A stretch of 64,000 bases of DNA from Candidatus Pristimantibacillus lignocellulolyticus (lineage in GTDB: Bacteria; Bacillota; Bacilli; Paenibacillales; Paenibacillaceae), in assembly GCA_023639215.1 (NCBI GenBank), contig CP097899.1:5080001-5144000 (forward strand), written 5' to 3'. Shown here one piece after another: positions 26,741 to 33,142 of the stretch; position 1 is the stretch's first letter, and each line of letters opens with the position of its first letter. Below the pieces are notes generated by a model. It was not told the DNA's origin and searched no databases. It worked only from the letters and a program-made list of their open reading frames with translations. The translations under genes were made by a program, and so were the position numbers.

Positions 26741-27436
26741 TTAGTCCTCGATACACATTTGATTGTTTGTTTGCTCAATTCCACGTAATAGTTTTCCTTG
26801 TGGTGTCCATATGGTTAAGTACTGCTTAGCTCGGTTATAATCAGCAACCAATGTATTGCAGTAAGAGTTTACGTTGAAGTAATCCTGGTAATCTTTCCAT
26901 ATACCCTTGTATACTTTGCTTCTTAGTGATCCGTCTGCGTAAGCTGGTGATTTATTACCTCCGATTACTTTGAACACTCGTTGTTTTGCTAGACTGTTTA
27001 ATTCACGTTGCTGACCGTAATCTATGGTCGTGTTGTTCTCGATGTGCTCCACTCGGTTAATAATTTCTTGTGTTCGTTGGTCCAGCAAGAATATCGCTTG
27101 AAGCTCAGGAGTTAGATTTGCATAGGGTCTATTCAAGCTGTCTCGCATCTTATTGAACTCACTGATATACAACTCTTTGAATCGTGCTGCTTCCTTTCCT
27201 GTGTAACCCATAGCCAAGAATGCAAAGCCTTGTTCGGTGATGATGTATTTGGGAGTATCACGACCTTGTGCGTTGATGTAAGTTGACTCGGCGAAATTGC
27301 CGACCCGAAATTCCTCGCTACATTCGAGTTCGCGAATATCTCGCATCACTCTTGCATGTTCTTTTCCAAAAGTTTCAGCTACCTTTAAGCTGTCAGTTAC
27401 TGGTTGTCCATTCTGAGTGAAAACTAATTGATTCAA
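26741..27436 (-). CDS. Rha-family antirepressor with ORF6C domain
   Basis: 231 residues from a TTG behind AGGAGGAACAACT. The N-terminal Rha domain (residues 1-95) includes VTDSLKVAETFGKEHARVMR, FRVGNFAESTYINAQGRDTP and YIITEQGFAFLAMGYTGKEA. The C-terminal ORF6C-like domain (about 110-225) includes INRVEHIENNTTIDYGQQRE and ADGSLRSKVYKGIWKDYQ. Rha-type proteins interfere with repressor function and are often under SOS or repressor control. It lies just after the Cro-like gene in the early operon. Confidence 0.85.
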   Translation of the reverse strand: MNQLVFTQNGQPVTDSLKVAETFGKEHARVMRDIRELECSEEFRVGNFAESTYINAQGRDTPKYIITEQGFAFLAMGYTGKEAARFKELYISEFNKMRDSLNRPYANLTPELQAIFLLDQRTQEIINRVEHIENNTTIDYGQQRELNSLAKQRVFKVIGGNKSPAYADGSLRSKVYKGIWKDYQDYFNVNSYCNTLVADYNRAKQYLTIWTPQGKLLRGIEQTNNQMCIED

Positions 27437-27484
27437 AGTTGTTCCTCCTTATTTTTCGTTTTAGGTATAAATCAGAGCGAAGTT

Positions 27485-27715
27485 CTATATACTGTTATTG
27501 TTCGTGTCGAAAACTTGACACTCTGTTTCAAAAAAAATTTCGAGTGGAATCTCAAACGCTTGTGACAACCTTGCCAATTCGTCAGCATAGAATCTATTAC
27601 GACCGTTTTCCTTGCGAGAATATGTATTATCTGATATCCCTAAAATTTTTGCTGCATCAGAAGCCTTCATCTTTTTATTGATTCGAGCAGCCTTCACACT
27701 TATTTTCATATCCAT
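27485..27715 (-). CDS. Cro-like XRE regulator
   Basis: 76 residues from the ATG at 27713-27715 behind GGGGTGAGGGA. HTH: ARINKKMKASDAAKILGISD, NTYSRKENGRNRFYADELAR; a short tail follows. It is first in the early minus-strand operon and divergent from CI across the operator region, the usual position of Cro. Confidence 0.8.
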   Translation of the reverse strand: MDMKISVKAARINKKMKASDAAKILGISDNTYSRKENGRNRFYADELARLSQAFEIPLEIFFETECQVFDTNNNSI

Positions 27716-27744
27716 TCCCTCACCCCATTTCCGAACATTTGTTT

Positions 27745-27762
27745 GTGTCATTTTCTTGACAC
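27745..27762. promoter_or_regulatory. operator GTGTCA-N6-TGACAC
   Basis: A perfect inverted repeat with six-base arms, lying over the expected start of the early transcript and just upstream of the Cro-like gene. A related half-site GTGTC(T)TTTTGGTGTA lies over the CI promoter. Confidence 0.6.
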
Positions 27763-27766
27763 GCTC

Positions 27767-27796
27767 ATAATATCACCACTTTTTGGTTGCTGTCAA
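27767..27796 (-). promoter_or_regulatory. early (Cro-side) promoter
   Basis: Minus strand: -35 TTGACA (27791-27796), 18-base spacer, -10 TATTAT (27767-27772). The operator at 27745-27762 overlaps the predicted start. Confidence 0.65.
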
Positions 27797-27826
27797 CACA
27801 AAAAATACACGTTTTCACCATTTATA

Positions 27827-27855
27827 TTGATTTTCGTGTCTTTTTGGTGTATGCT
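27827..27855 (+). promoter_or_regulatory. CI promoter
   Basis: Plus strand: -35 TTGATT (27827-27832), 17-base spacer, -10 TATGCT (27850-27855), about 30 bp before the CI start. The spacer contains an operator-like GTGTCTTTTTGGTGTA. Confidence 0.6.
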
Positions 27856-27887
27856 TTTTTTAGCCTTTAGATGAAAGGAAAATTCAA

Positions 27888-28538
27888 ATGAGCAATAATT
27901 TTAATTTAGATCAATTTTACAGCGTTGTTGGTGACAACATAAAAAAATACCGTTTGGTTAGAAATTTTAGTTTGCAAGATCTAGCTGAGCGAGTTGGAGT
28001 TACTAAAAAAACTATACACAGATATGAGAATGCTGAGAATAAAATTAAAGATGATACTCTTAAAATTATTGCTGACTCTCTAAATGTTACTATTACTCAA
28101 CTTACTGAAGGTGCATATGAAGCTGTTGGGATGGTGCAACATGATGAATCGGAAAACGTATCTTTACCAATCGTCGGAAGAATCTCATGCGGTACTGGTG
28201 GGTTAGCGTTTGACGATGTAGAAGGATATGAGCAAACACCTAGATCGTGGATTAATGGCGGTCAGTATTTCTATCTACGTGCTAAAGGCGACAGTATGAC
28301 AGGTGCTAGAATCTTTGAAGGAGACTTGTTGCTTATCCGAAGCCAAGAGGAAGTCGAAGACGGAGAAATTGCAGCTGTGTTAATAGATGATGAAGCAGTT
28401 TTAAAAAAGGTTTACAAACAAAATGGTATGCTCGTTTTACAATCAACTAATCCTAATTACTCTCCTATTATCTTCAATGGGCAGAATGAAAATATACGTA
28501 TCATCGGTAAATTAATTAAAATTGTTATTAATTTATAG
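27888..28538 (+). CDS. CI-like repressor with S24 autoprotease domain
   Basis: 216 residues. HTH in the first 70 (IKKYRLVRNFSLQDLAERVG, VTKKTIHRYENAENKIKD). The C-terminal S24 domain has Ser136 in AKGDSMTGARI and a Lys at 173-174 in EAVLKKVYK; the cleavage site is probably Cys101-Gly102 in GRISCGTGG. RecA filaments formed after DNA damage would trigger self-cleavage and induction. It is monocistronic, divergent from the early operon and followed by a strong terminator. Confidence 0.92.
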   Translation: MSNNFNLDQFYSVVGDNIKKYRLVRNFSLQDLAERVGVTKKTIHRYENAENKIKDDTLKIIADSLNVTITQLTEGAYEAVGMVQHDESENVSLPIVGRISCGTGGLAFDDVEGYEQTPRSWINGGQYFYLRAKGDSMTGARIFEGDLLLIRSQEEVEDGEIAAVLIDDEAVLKKVYKQNGMLVLQSTNPNYSPIIFNGQNENIRIIGKLIKIVINL

Positions 28539-28542
28539 AAAA

Positions 28543-28571
28543 AAAGACCTTCAATCGAAGGTCTTTTTTTG
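28543..28571 (+). terminator. intrinsic terminator of the CI gene
   Basis: AAAGACCTTC-AATC-GAAGGTCTTT (28543-28566) followed by TTTTTG, starting five bases after the CI stop. The A-run ahead of it makes it usable in both directions. Confidence 0.85.
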
Positions 28572-28709
28572 TGCCAACTATGTCGTTGGTTGTCGAATCA
28601 TGGTATGAATTCGCGAACGTGAGTTTTTGTTTACATACCTTTAATTCTCCTAGATAATGTATATATGAGCTGGACAACTTCTTTCTCACAAGGGATTAAC
28701 ACACCCTTC

Positions 28710-28767
28710 ACCCTACCTATAGGTAGGGTTACCGACATGGAGAGTGCGATATAATCGCAACCCTACC
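28710..28767. repeat. 20-bp palindrome and third copy of its half-site
   Basis: ACCCTACCTATAGGTAGGGT (28710-28729) is a perfect palindrome. AACCCTACC recurs at 28759-28767 over the stop codon of the XRE gene, so GGTAGGGTT at 28722-28730 can pair with either copy. It may be an operator pair or an RNA switch at the end of the XRE transcript. Confidence 0.55.
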
Positions 28768-28996
28768 GCGTATTATCCCAAGTATAAAAGTCATCCATTT
28801 TTTTATGTAATATTTGCGCAAAAGCTCTGAGGATAACTATATTGATTGGCTTTCTGTCATTCTCATAGTGTCCAATCATAGCAGGGGTTATGGTCAGATC
28901 AAAGCGGTTTTTTATTTTGACTGACAATTCTTCTTGAGTTAATCCCGCATTGACCCTAATTTCACGCAGTAGGCACTCCCCTCGCTGTAGTGCCAT
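28763..28996 (-). CDS. second XRE-family regulator (77 aa)
   Basis: A single HTH domain: LLREIRVNAGLTQEELSVKI, TITPAMIGHYENDRKPINIV, ending in LHKKMDDFYTWDNTR. It is divergent from a stand-alone S24-like protein, together resembling a CI repressor divided over two genes. A 20-bp palindrome with a third half-site covers its 3' end. Confidence 0.75.
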   Translation of the reverse strand: MALQRGECLLREIRVNAGLTQEELSVKIKNRFDLTITPAMIGHYENDRKPINIVILRAFAQILHKKMDDFYTWDNTR

Positions 28997-29053
28997 ATCA
29001 AATTCCCTTCAATTTATTTCGACATAATTATAACATGAGAGGATTGACGATGT

Positions 29054-29266
29054 ATGAAATATTTAACAGTGATTGCAAATAACGATTTATTATCTAAGCG
29101 AATATTAAAAGGCGACAGCTTAAGGGTTGCCGAGCAACATGAATTTACTGAACAAGGTGCATACATAGTTTATGTGAATGGTGAGTTAATCGTAAGTGAT
29201 GATGAGAATGTAATTAAGAACAACTTTGTACGAGGGAAAGTAAAATCAATTGTTATTACTCCATAA
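29054..29266 (+). CDS. stand-alone S24-like domain lacking the catalytic dyad
   Basis: 70 residues; ATG after AGAGGATTGACGATGT. NNDLLSKRILKGDSLRVAEQ and GAYIVYVNGELIV align well with the CI segment GDSMTGARIFEGDLLLIRSQ and GEIAAVLIDDEAVL, but the nucleophile position holds Asp11 and the Lys position holds Ser or Asp. There is no DNA-binding domain. It could dimerise with CI or with another S24 protein without being cleaved. The alignment is mine by eye, so treat the fold as probable. Confidence 0.55.
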   Translation: MKYLTVIANNDLLSKRILKGDSLRVAEQHEFTEQGAYIVYVNGELIVSDDENVIKNNFVRGKVKSIVITP

Positions 29267-29270
29267 AAAT

Positions 29271-29292
29271 AGACCTCCTAAAATGGAGGTCA
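29271..29292 (-). terminator. terminator of the agr-type operon
   Basis: GACCTCC and GGAGGTC form a 7-bp stem; on the minus strand TATTTTTATGG follows. It lies just beyond the LytTR stop and also between that gene and the convergent S24-like gene. Confidence 0.7.
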
Positions 29293-29298
29293 GTAGAG

Positions 29299-29673
29299 TT
29301 AGATTACACTAACTGATTTATTAAAACTCTTTATGATCTGCTCATATTCACTGAACTTATGATGTGCAAATTCACATCCAAACTTCTTGTTGCTTCCGAA
29401 GTATGCCTTGCGATATTTCGTATCAAGTATTTGAATGTTGACGATGTTCACAAGTGTGTTTCGATCCACTTTAACAAATCTATAATCACCTGTGTTGGCA
29501 ATAGCGGTTTCCCAATACTTTACGGTACCCATCATGTAGTAGATTACATCACCAACATAGACCAACATCCGCTTTTTCTCAGACTCGCACAAGAGGTAAT
29601 CTACACTTCTTAGTGGTATAGATAATATCCCCGATTGACCATCCGGATCCTTTGTAACAGTTAGATTGTTCAA
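29299..29673 (-). CDS. LytTR DNA-binding regulator without receiver domain
   Basis: About 124 residues from a TTG at 29671-29673 behind GGGGGTGATGACC; GTG and ATG a few codons upstream are alternatives. The whole protein is one LytTR domain: SIPLRSVDYLLCESEKKRML, YWETAIANTGDYRFVKVDRN, TLVNIVNIQILD, then a basic strand. AgrA has a phospho-receiver in front of this domain; here it is absent. It is the last gene of the agr-type operon, next to the signal-peptide gene. It probably activates or represses phage genes in response to the signal through a route that does not need phosphorylation. Confidence 0.85.
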   Translation of the reverse strand: MNNLTVTKDPDGQSGILSIPLRSVDYLLCESEKKRMLVYVGDVIYYMMGTVKYWETAIANTGDYRFVKVDRNTLVNIVNIQILDTKYRKAYFGSNKKFGCEFAHHKFSEYEQIIKSFNKSVSVI

Positions 29674-29685
29674 GGTCATCACCCC

Positions 29686-29811
29686 CTACTTCGACAGCAA
29701 TTCTGCTGGCGTTTCGTTTTGATATACAAACCAAAAACTTGCTGTAGACACTGTTAATGTCGCAACAACACTAAGTGCTGAAGCTGTTAGAAAAGTTGCT
29801 TTTTTCAACAT
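29686..29811 (-). CDS. agrD: AgrD-like cyclic lactone autoinducer precursor
   Basis: 41 residues, ATG at 29809-29811 behind GAGAGGAGGTGATTATAA. The product has an amphipathic, cationic N-terminus (MLKKATFLTASALSVVATLT), the core VSTASFWFVYQ, and the acidic-proline C-terminal signature NETPAELLSK typical of AgrD leaders. The place of the usual ring cysteine is Ser25, so the predicted signal is a lactone with ring SFWFV (25-29) and perhaps a short Thr-Ala tail; Listeria AgrD has the similar CFMFV. It sits between agrB and the LytTR regulator. Small size makes it easy to miss in annotation. Confidence 0.85.
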   Translation of the reverse strand: MLKKATFLTASALSVVATLTVSTASFWFVYQNETPAELLSK

Positions 29812-29817
29812 TTATAA

Positions 29818-30333
29818 TCACCTCCTCTCAAGATATAGCGTTACTGCTTGTACCAAAAATGCTAATGCGATCACATCAGATTGAATTAGGAAGTTCAAAC
29901 TAACAATTGCACATGATAGAAATTTGAGTAAAGGATAATACTTTTTAGGTATACGCGATTGTTTTTCTATACTAGTTGGTGCCCACGCGATCATACATAA
30001 AACGTTTGCTGCAGTAATCATAAGTGTCCATGAATTAGGCATGGTTATAAGTGATAACGTAGTAGCTCCAGCAGTTGTTGCGATCACACACCATAATCCC
30101 GACTTTAGATGCAACCCACCTGATAATTGTCTAAGCACTGCGAAACTGGTAAGTATTAGAACCACTTCTTTAGTTTTACTTGTAAACATCGACACTAGTA
30201 ATGTTAGGCCTATTATCATAAGTGCATTAATAATTAAACTCAGCGCATATTTTAAGACTTTCTCAGATGCAGGATGTTCAGGCACTGTTGATTTGATACT
30301 AAAAGCCATTCTTTCTGCTAGCATATCGATCAC
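29818..30333 (-). CDS. agrB: AgrB-like signal-peptide maturase
   Basis: 171 residues from a GTG that overlaps the stop of the gene before it. The catalytic pair is His75 and Cys82 in RQLSGGLHLKSGLWC, with the same seven-residue spacing as His77 and Cys84 of Staphylococcus aureus AgrB. Four to six hydrophobic segments flank it. The enzyme removes the C-terminal part of AgrD and forms the ring while embedded in the membrane. It lies immediately before agrD with a 6-bp gap. Confidence 0.92.
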   Translation of the reverse strand: MIDMLAERMAFSIKSTVPEHPASEKVLKYALSLIINALMIIGLTLLVSMFTSKTKEVVLILTSFAVLRQLSGGLHLKSGLWCVIATTAGATTLSLITMPNSWTLMITAANVLCMIAWAPTSIEKQSRIPKKYYPLLKFLSCAIVSLNFLIQSDVIALAFLVQAVTLYLERR

Positions 30334-30941
30334 TGTTCCCTCTCCTTTCTTATCGCAAAGAACAAGAAATACATAAATGATAGTGCGATTATTATCATTG
30401 CTTTGTTACTAAATGAAGTTAATACCATGCTTACAATGGTTGCGATTATCATTGTGATAGTAATGTAATGTTCTATCTTAAATCTTAACTTTTCAAAATC
30501 AACTACGAATCCGAATCGGTATCTCAATAATATAAACGCTATAAAAAATTGTACGATTGCGGTAATACTTTGTAATATGTAACCACCAGATGCTGTATTG
30601 TTCATCGTCTGGATATCACCGAAAAAGATTTCAAGTAATACCCATTGGATGCAACCAAATGCTGTGTAACAAACGAATGTAATGATTGATGACCATATCA
30701 ATGGAATTTTTAAGTAAAGTGTAAAAAATAGAATGAAAATAAGTAAACTTAGAATAGGTGCGATGAATGATAGATGAACTTCCTCTCGCAAGAAAAAACT
30801 CTGCGAGATCATCACCGCCATAAACGGCATAAACGCATTGATGTGTTTGAACTGCTTCAGTCTAAAAGTGGACATTGTCATGAAGTAGATACTGATTCCT
30901 TCAATTGCTGAGAAGAAAAAGAAACCAATGATTGTTCCCAA
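30330..30941 (-). CDS. AgrC-like membrane sensor lacking the kinase domain
   Basis: 203 residues from a TTG behind TAAGGAGGATTCAA. Six or seven hydrophobic helices (IIGFFFFSAIEGISIYFMTM, FIAPILSLLIFILFFTLYL, IWSSIITFVCYTAFGCIQWV, ITITMIIATIVSMVLTSF, MIIIALSFMYFLFFAI) end in RKEREQ, at the point where AgrC proteins continue into the histidine-kinase module. No H box, N box or G box follows. It is coupled to agrB by GTGA. I infer a signal receptor that talks to the LytTR protein directly, but a role as signal exporter or immunity factor is possible. Confidence 0.7.
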   Translation of the reverse strand: MGTIIGFFFFSAIEGISIYFMTMSTFRLKQFKHINAFMPFMAVMISQSFFLREEVHLSFIAPILSLLIFILFFTLYLKIPLIWSSIITFVCYTAFGCIQWVLLEIFFGDIQTMNNTASGGYILQSITAIVQFFIAFILLRYRFGFVVDFEKLRFKIEHYITITMIIATIVSMVLTSFSNKAMIIIALSFMYFLFFAIRKEREQ

Positions 30942-30952
30942 TTGAATCCTCC

Positions 30953-31171
30953 TTAGAATATTTTGTCCTTACCAGTTACTCTCTTCATAGCTTCGTATGT
31001 CACTAACCAAACCTTCCCTGACTTCCTAGCTTCTTCTTCGTTGAATTTATTCCTATTACACCATTGAGTTACCGTATTCTCTGATAACCCCCATAGTTCA
31101 GCTGCTTCTCTCGATGTGTACACTACGTACAAAGGTGATGAATTAACCTCGTGGTTCGTGTCTTTTTTCAT
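30953..31171 (-). CDS. HTH protein heading the agr-type operon
   Basis: 72 residues, ATG after TAAGGAGTAAAATT. A MerR/excisionase-type helix-turn-helix: VYTSREAAELWGLSENTVTQ, WCNRNKFNEEEARKSGKVWL, then VTYEAMKRVTGKDKIF. It is the first gene of the operon and lies directly after the twin palindromes, so autoregulation is likely. Similar small proteins occur as antitoxin-like or excisionase-like regulators. It could also serve as a phage directionality factor. Confidence 0.7.
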   Translation of the reverse strand: MKKDTNHEVNSSPLYVVYTSREAAELWGLSENTVTQWCNRNKFNEEEARKSGKVWLVTYEAMKRVTGKDKIF

Positions 31172-31198
31172 AATTTTACTCCTTATCGAGCAAACCGC

Positions 31199-31216
31199 TG
31201 TATTGTTTGCAATACA
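31199..31216. promoter_or_regulatory. agr-operon operator, proximal copy
   Basis: TGTATTGTTTGCAATACA: seven-base arms around TTTG. It is identical to the copy at 31232-31249, 33 bp away, on the same DNA face. It lies immediately after the -10 box, over the expected start site. Confidence 0.75.
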
Positions 31217-31245
31217 AATATAGCACGCATCTGTATTGTTTGCAA
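31217..31245 (-). promoter_or_regulatory. promoter of the agr-type operon
   Basis: Minus strand -35 TTGCAA (31240-31245), 17-base spacer, -10 TATATT (31217-31222). The -35 lies within the distal palindrome and the start region within the proximal one. Confidence 0.65.
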
Positions 31246-31249
31246 TACA
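31232..31249. promoter_or_regulatory. agr-operon operator, distal copy
   Basis: Second identical TGTATTGTTTGCAATACA, covering the -35 box of the operon promoter. Confidence 0.75.
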
Positions 31250-31313
31250 ATTTACTCATCTTTTTTTATTTAATTTTATATGGCTAGCTACTCCATAACA
31301 ACTTAAATAATGT

Positions 31314-31353
31314 AAAAAAGCGACTTCCCATTTACGAGATGTCGCTTTTTTTA
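31314..31353 (-). terminator. terminator after the first lipoprotein gene
   Basis: AAAAAGCGAC and GTCGCTTTTT form the stem; on the minus strand a T-run follows. It ends the lipoprotein unit at its stop codon and isolates the agr-type promoter downstream. Confidence 0.75.
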
Positions 31354-31911
31354 GTTCATGATTGTTGCCATTTTATAATCTGTTAACCATATTCTATCAG
31401 CATTCCCTTCACTATCAAACATAAAAGATAACATATATACCTTCTCTTTTTCTTCTAGTTCTTTAAGTGAATCTAAGGTTGTTTTACCTATAAATGAATT
31501 AGTTTCTGTATAATAAAAATAATCTAAATTACGCTGCTCTGCATTTTCCATGCCATACTTTGTACTATATACCTCTTTTATTGTTTCATTTGAGTCACCA
31601 ATGCCTATATTTCTTGATGTTTTGTATATGTCGATTGATTCTTCTTTTAAACTTAAACCAGCTACTACATCATCACGGTACATAACAGTTATCCCAAAAT
31701 CATAATCCAGAAAATTCTCAGTGATCCCTTTAATTCCTATTCCTATCTTTTTCTCTACATCTACTTTTGAATCTCCATAGCATACTTTTGATTTAGAATC
31801 GATCTGAGTTACACACATATCATTTTTCGTTAATTGTCCTTTGTTTTCACCGCCACTACTACACCCTGCAAGCATTACCACTGTTAGAACTGCTAGTATT
31901 AACTTTTTCAA
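31351..31911 (-). CDS. prophage lipoprotein A
   Basis: 186 residues from a TTG behind AAGGGGGATGCGACA. Signal peptide MKKLILAVLTVVMLAGCSSG with lipobox LAGC. The exported part is related to the next gene upstream: both contain VCYGD(S/N), a V.YRDD(V/L)VA segment, and end with an acidic strand followed by T-D. Two Cys (CVTQ... VCYGD) near the mature N-terminus may form a disulfide. Small phage lipoproteins expressed in lysogens can block superinfection (Ltp of Streptococcus phage TP-J34), but that role is only inferred here. Confidence 0.75.
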   Translation of the reverse strand: MKKLILAVLTVVMLAGCSSGGENKGQLTKNDMCVTQIDSKSKVCYGDSKVDVEKKIGIGIKGITENFLDYDFGITVMYRDDVVAGLSLKEESIDIYKTSRNIGIGDSNETIKEVYSTKYGMENAEQRNLDYFYYTETNSFIGKTTLDSLKELEEKEKVYMLSFMFDSEGNADRIWLTDYKMATIMN

Positions 31912-31936
31912 TGTCGCATCCCCCTTTGAACAAATT

Positions 31937-32473
31937 TTATTTCCCTAACATTGATAATTGAACATCAGTAATAGCTATCTCACTCACATAACCGTTTTCA
32001 TCATATATAAAAAAGTAACCCATGTAATCTAACCAATTTTCTGGTACCTCTTCATCTTCAGTAATAAATTCTTTTTTTATTGTATCGTAGTAATACGAAT
32101 CTACTTGTTCACTAGTTGAAATAAAAACATCACCAAAAACTTCATTTACTTTCCCTTGCAAAACTCCGACTTTAATATCAGGAGTAATTGAGTATTTTCC
32201 CTCTGAATCTTTATCTAATCGGATTCTTGCAACCAAATCATCTCTATAACCGATCTTCACTCCATTTTTATAATTAAACTCGCCGTGTTCTCCTTTCTCT
32301 CCTTTACCGAACACTTCCTCAGCCTTGACTCTATTATCTCCATAACAAACAGTTTCTTTTTTATTATTAGAAATACATGCTGTCGAAAACTCTATTTCCT
32401 TTTCTTTTGTATTACCTAAACTACATCCTGCTAGAAAAACTATGACTATAATCGCTAGTACTAATTTCTTCAA
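31937..32473 (-). CDS. prophage lipoprotein B, paralogue of A
   Basis: 178 residues from a TTG at 32471-32473 behind GGGGAGAAATAAAA; the frame continues upstream but without a signal peptide. Signal MKKLVLAIIVIVFLAGCSLG. Shared features with lipoprotein A: TACISNNKKETVCYGDNRVK, GVKIGYRDDLVARIRLD, YDENGYVSEIAITDVQ. The two are tandem duplicates that have diverged. No known family. Confidence 0.75.
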   Translation of the reverse strand: MKKLVLAIIVIVFLAGCSLGNTKEKEIEFSTACISNNKKETVCYGDNRVKAEEVFGKGEKGEHGEFNYKNGVKIGYRDDLVARIRLDKDSEGKYSITPDIKVGVLQGKVNEVFGDVFISTSEQVDSYYYDTIKKEFITEDEEVPENWLDYMGYFFIYDENGYVSEIAITDVQLSMLGK

Positions 32474-32539
32474 TTTTATTTCTCCCCTTTGTAAAATATA
32501 TACAAACAGTATAAGGCATTTCCTATTACTTTCCAACGA

Positions 32540-33142
32540 TTACCTTTTCATAACTTTATTAACCATATCATCGACTGTGGCGTAAAACACTCTGAATGAT
32601 GTACTAGTTAGCGCTCCTGGTCCTTTCCCCACTATCCATAACATAGGTTGAACTCGTTTATCTTTAGGTTGCCATTCAAAGTTGTGCCACTCATTAGACT
32701 GATAATATTGCTCGTATCTGTTCATTTTCGCTATCCACTGTTTCGAGCTATAGTCAGACCGTTGTATCTCAATAAAAAACGGAGTACCTTTCCATATCAT
32801 CATTACATCAGGTTCCGGATAACCTTTGTCACCTAACTTTGGCTCAACTTCAAATACTCTCACCTTATCAATCTTAACAATGTCACAGTAAAAGTCTGCA
32901 ATAGCTAAGAAGTGATTGAGCTTGCTCGAATCCTTCTTGATGTGCTTAGCAGGAAAATATGTGTACATGCGTCTTTCTTTACTCACTTCAATATGGCCAT
33001 CTCTCTTTAGCCGAAGAAGCACACGATTACACTCGTTAACTTTGTTTTTAACTGATCCGAAATGTAGCTGTTCTATTTGTTCACGCGTCATGCATCTAAA
33101 CCGTTTTAAATCCTCTACAATAGCCTTATCTCTCGTTGTCAT
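32540..33142 (-). CDS. Replic_Relax-family protein
   Basis: 200 residues. The N-terminal winged helix (IVEDLKRFRCMTREQIEQLH, CNRVLLRLKRDGHIEVSKER) is followed by a restriction-enzyme-like segment EPDVMMIWKGTPFFIEIQRS with the D-x(n)-E-x-Q pattern. This is the replication-relaxation family, found with FtsK-like proteins in ICEs, plasmids and phages. It overlaps the FtsK-like gene by 17 bp. It may recognise the repeat array upstream and nick or bind it. Confidence 0.75.
   Translation of the reverse strand: MTTRDKAIVEDLKRFRCMTREQIEQLHFGSVKNKVNECNRVLLRLKRDGHIEVSKERRMYTYFPAKHIKKDSSKLNHFLAIADFYCDIVKIDKVRVFEVEPKLGDKGYPEPDVMMIWKGTPFFIEIQRSDYSSKQWIAKMNRYEQYYQSNEWHNFEWQPKDKRVQPMLWIVGKGPGALTSTSFRVFYATVDDMVNKVMKR

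Noticed and set aside
31199..31249. Palindromes as attachment sites or LytTR direct repeats
   Set aside because: The copies are true inverted repeats framing a promoter; LytTR sites are 9-bp direct repeats, and the real attachment core is at the prophage ends.
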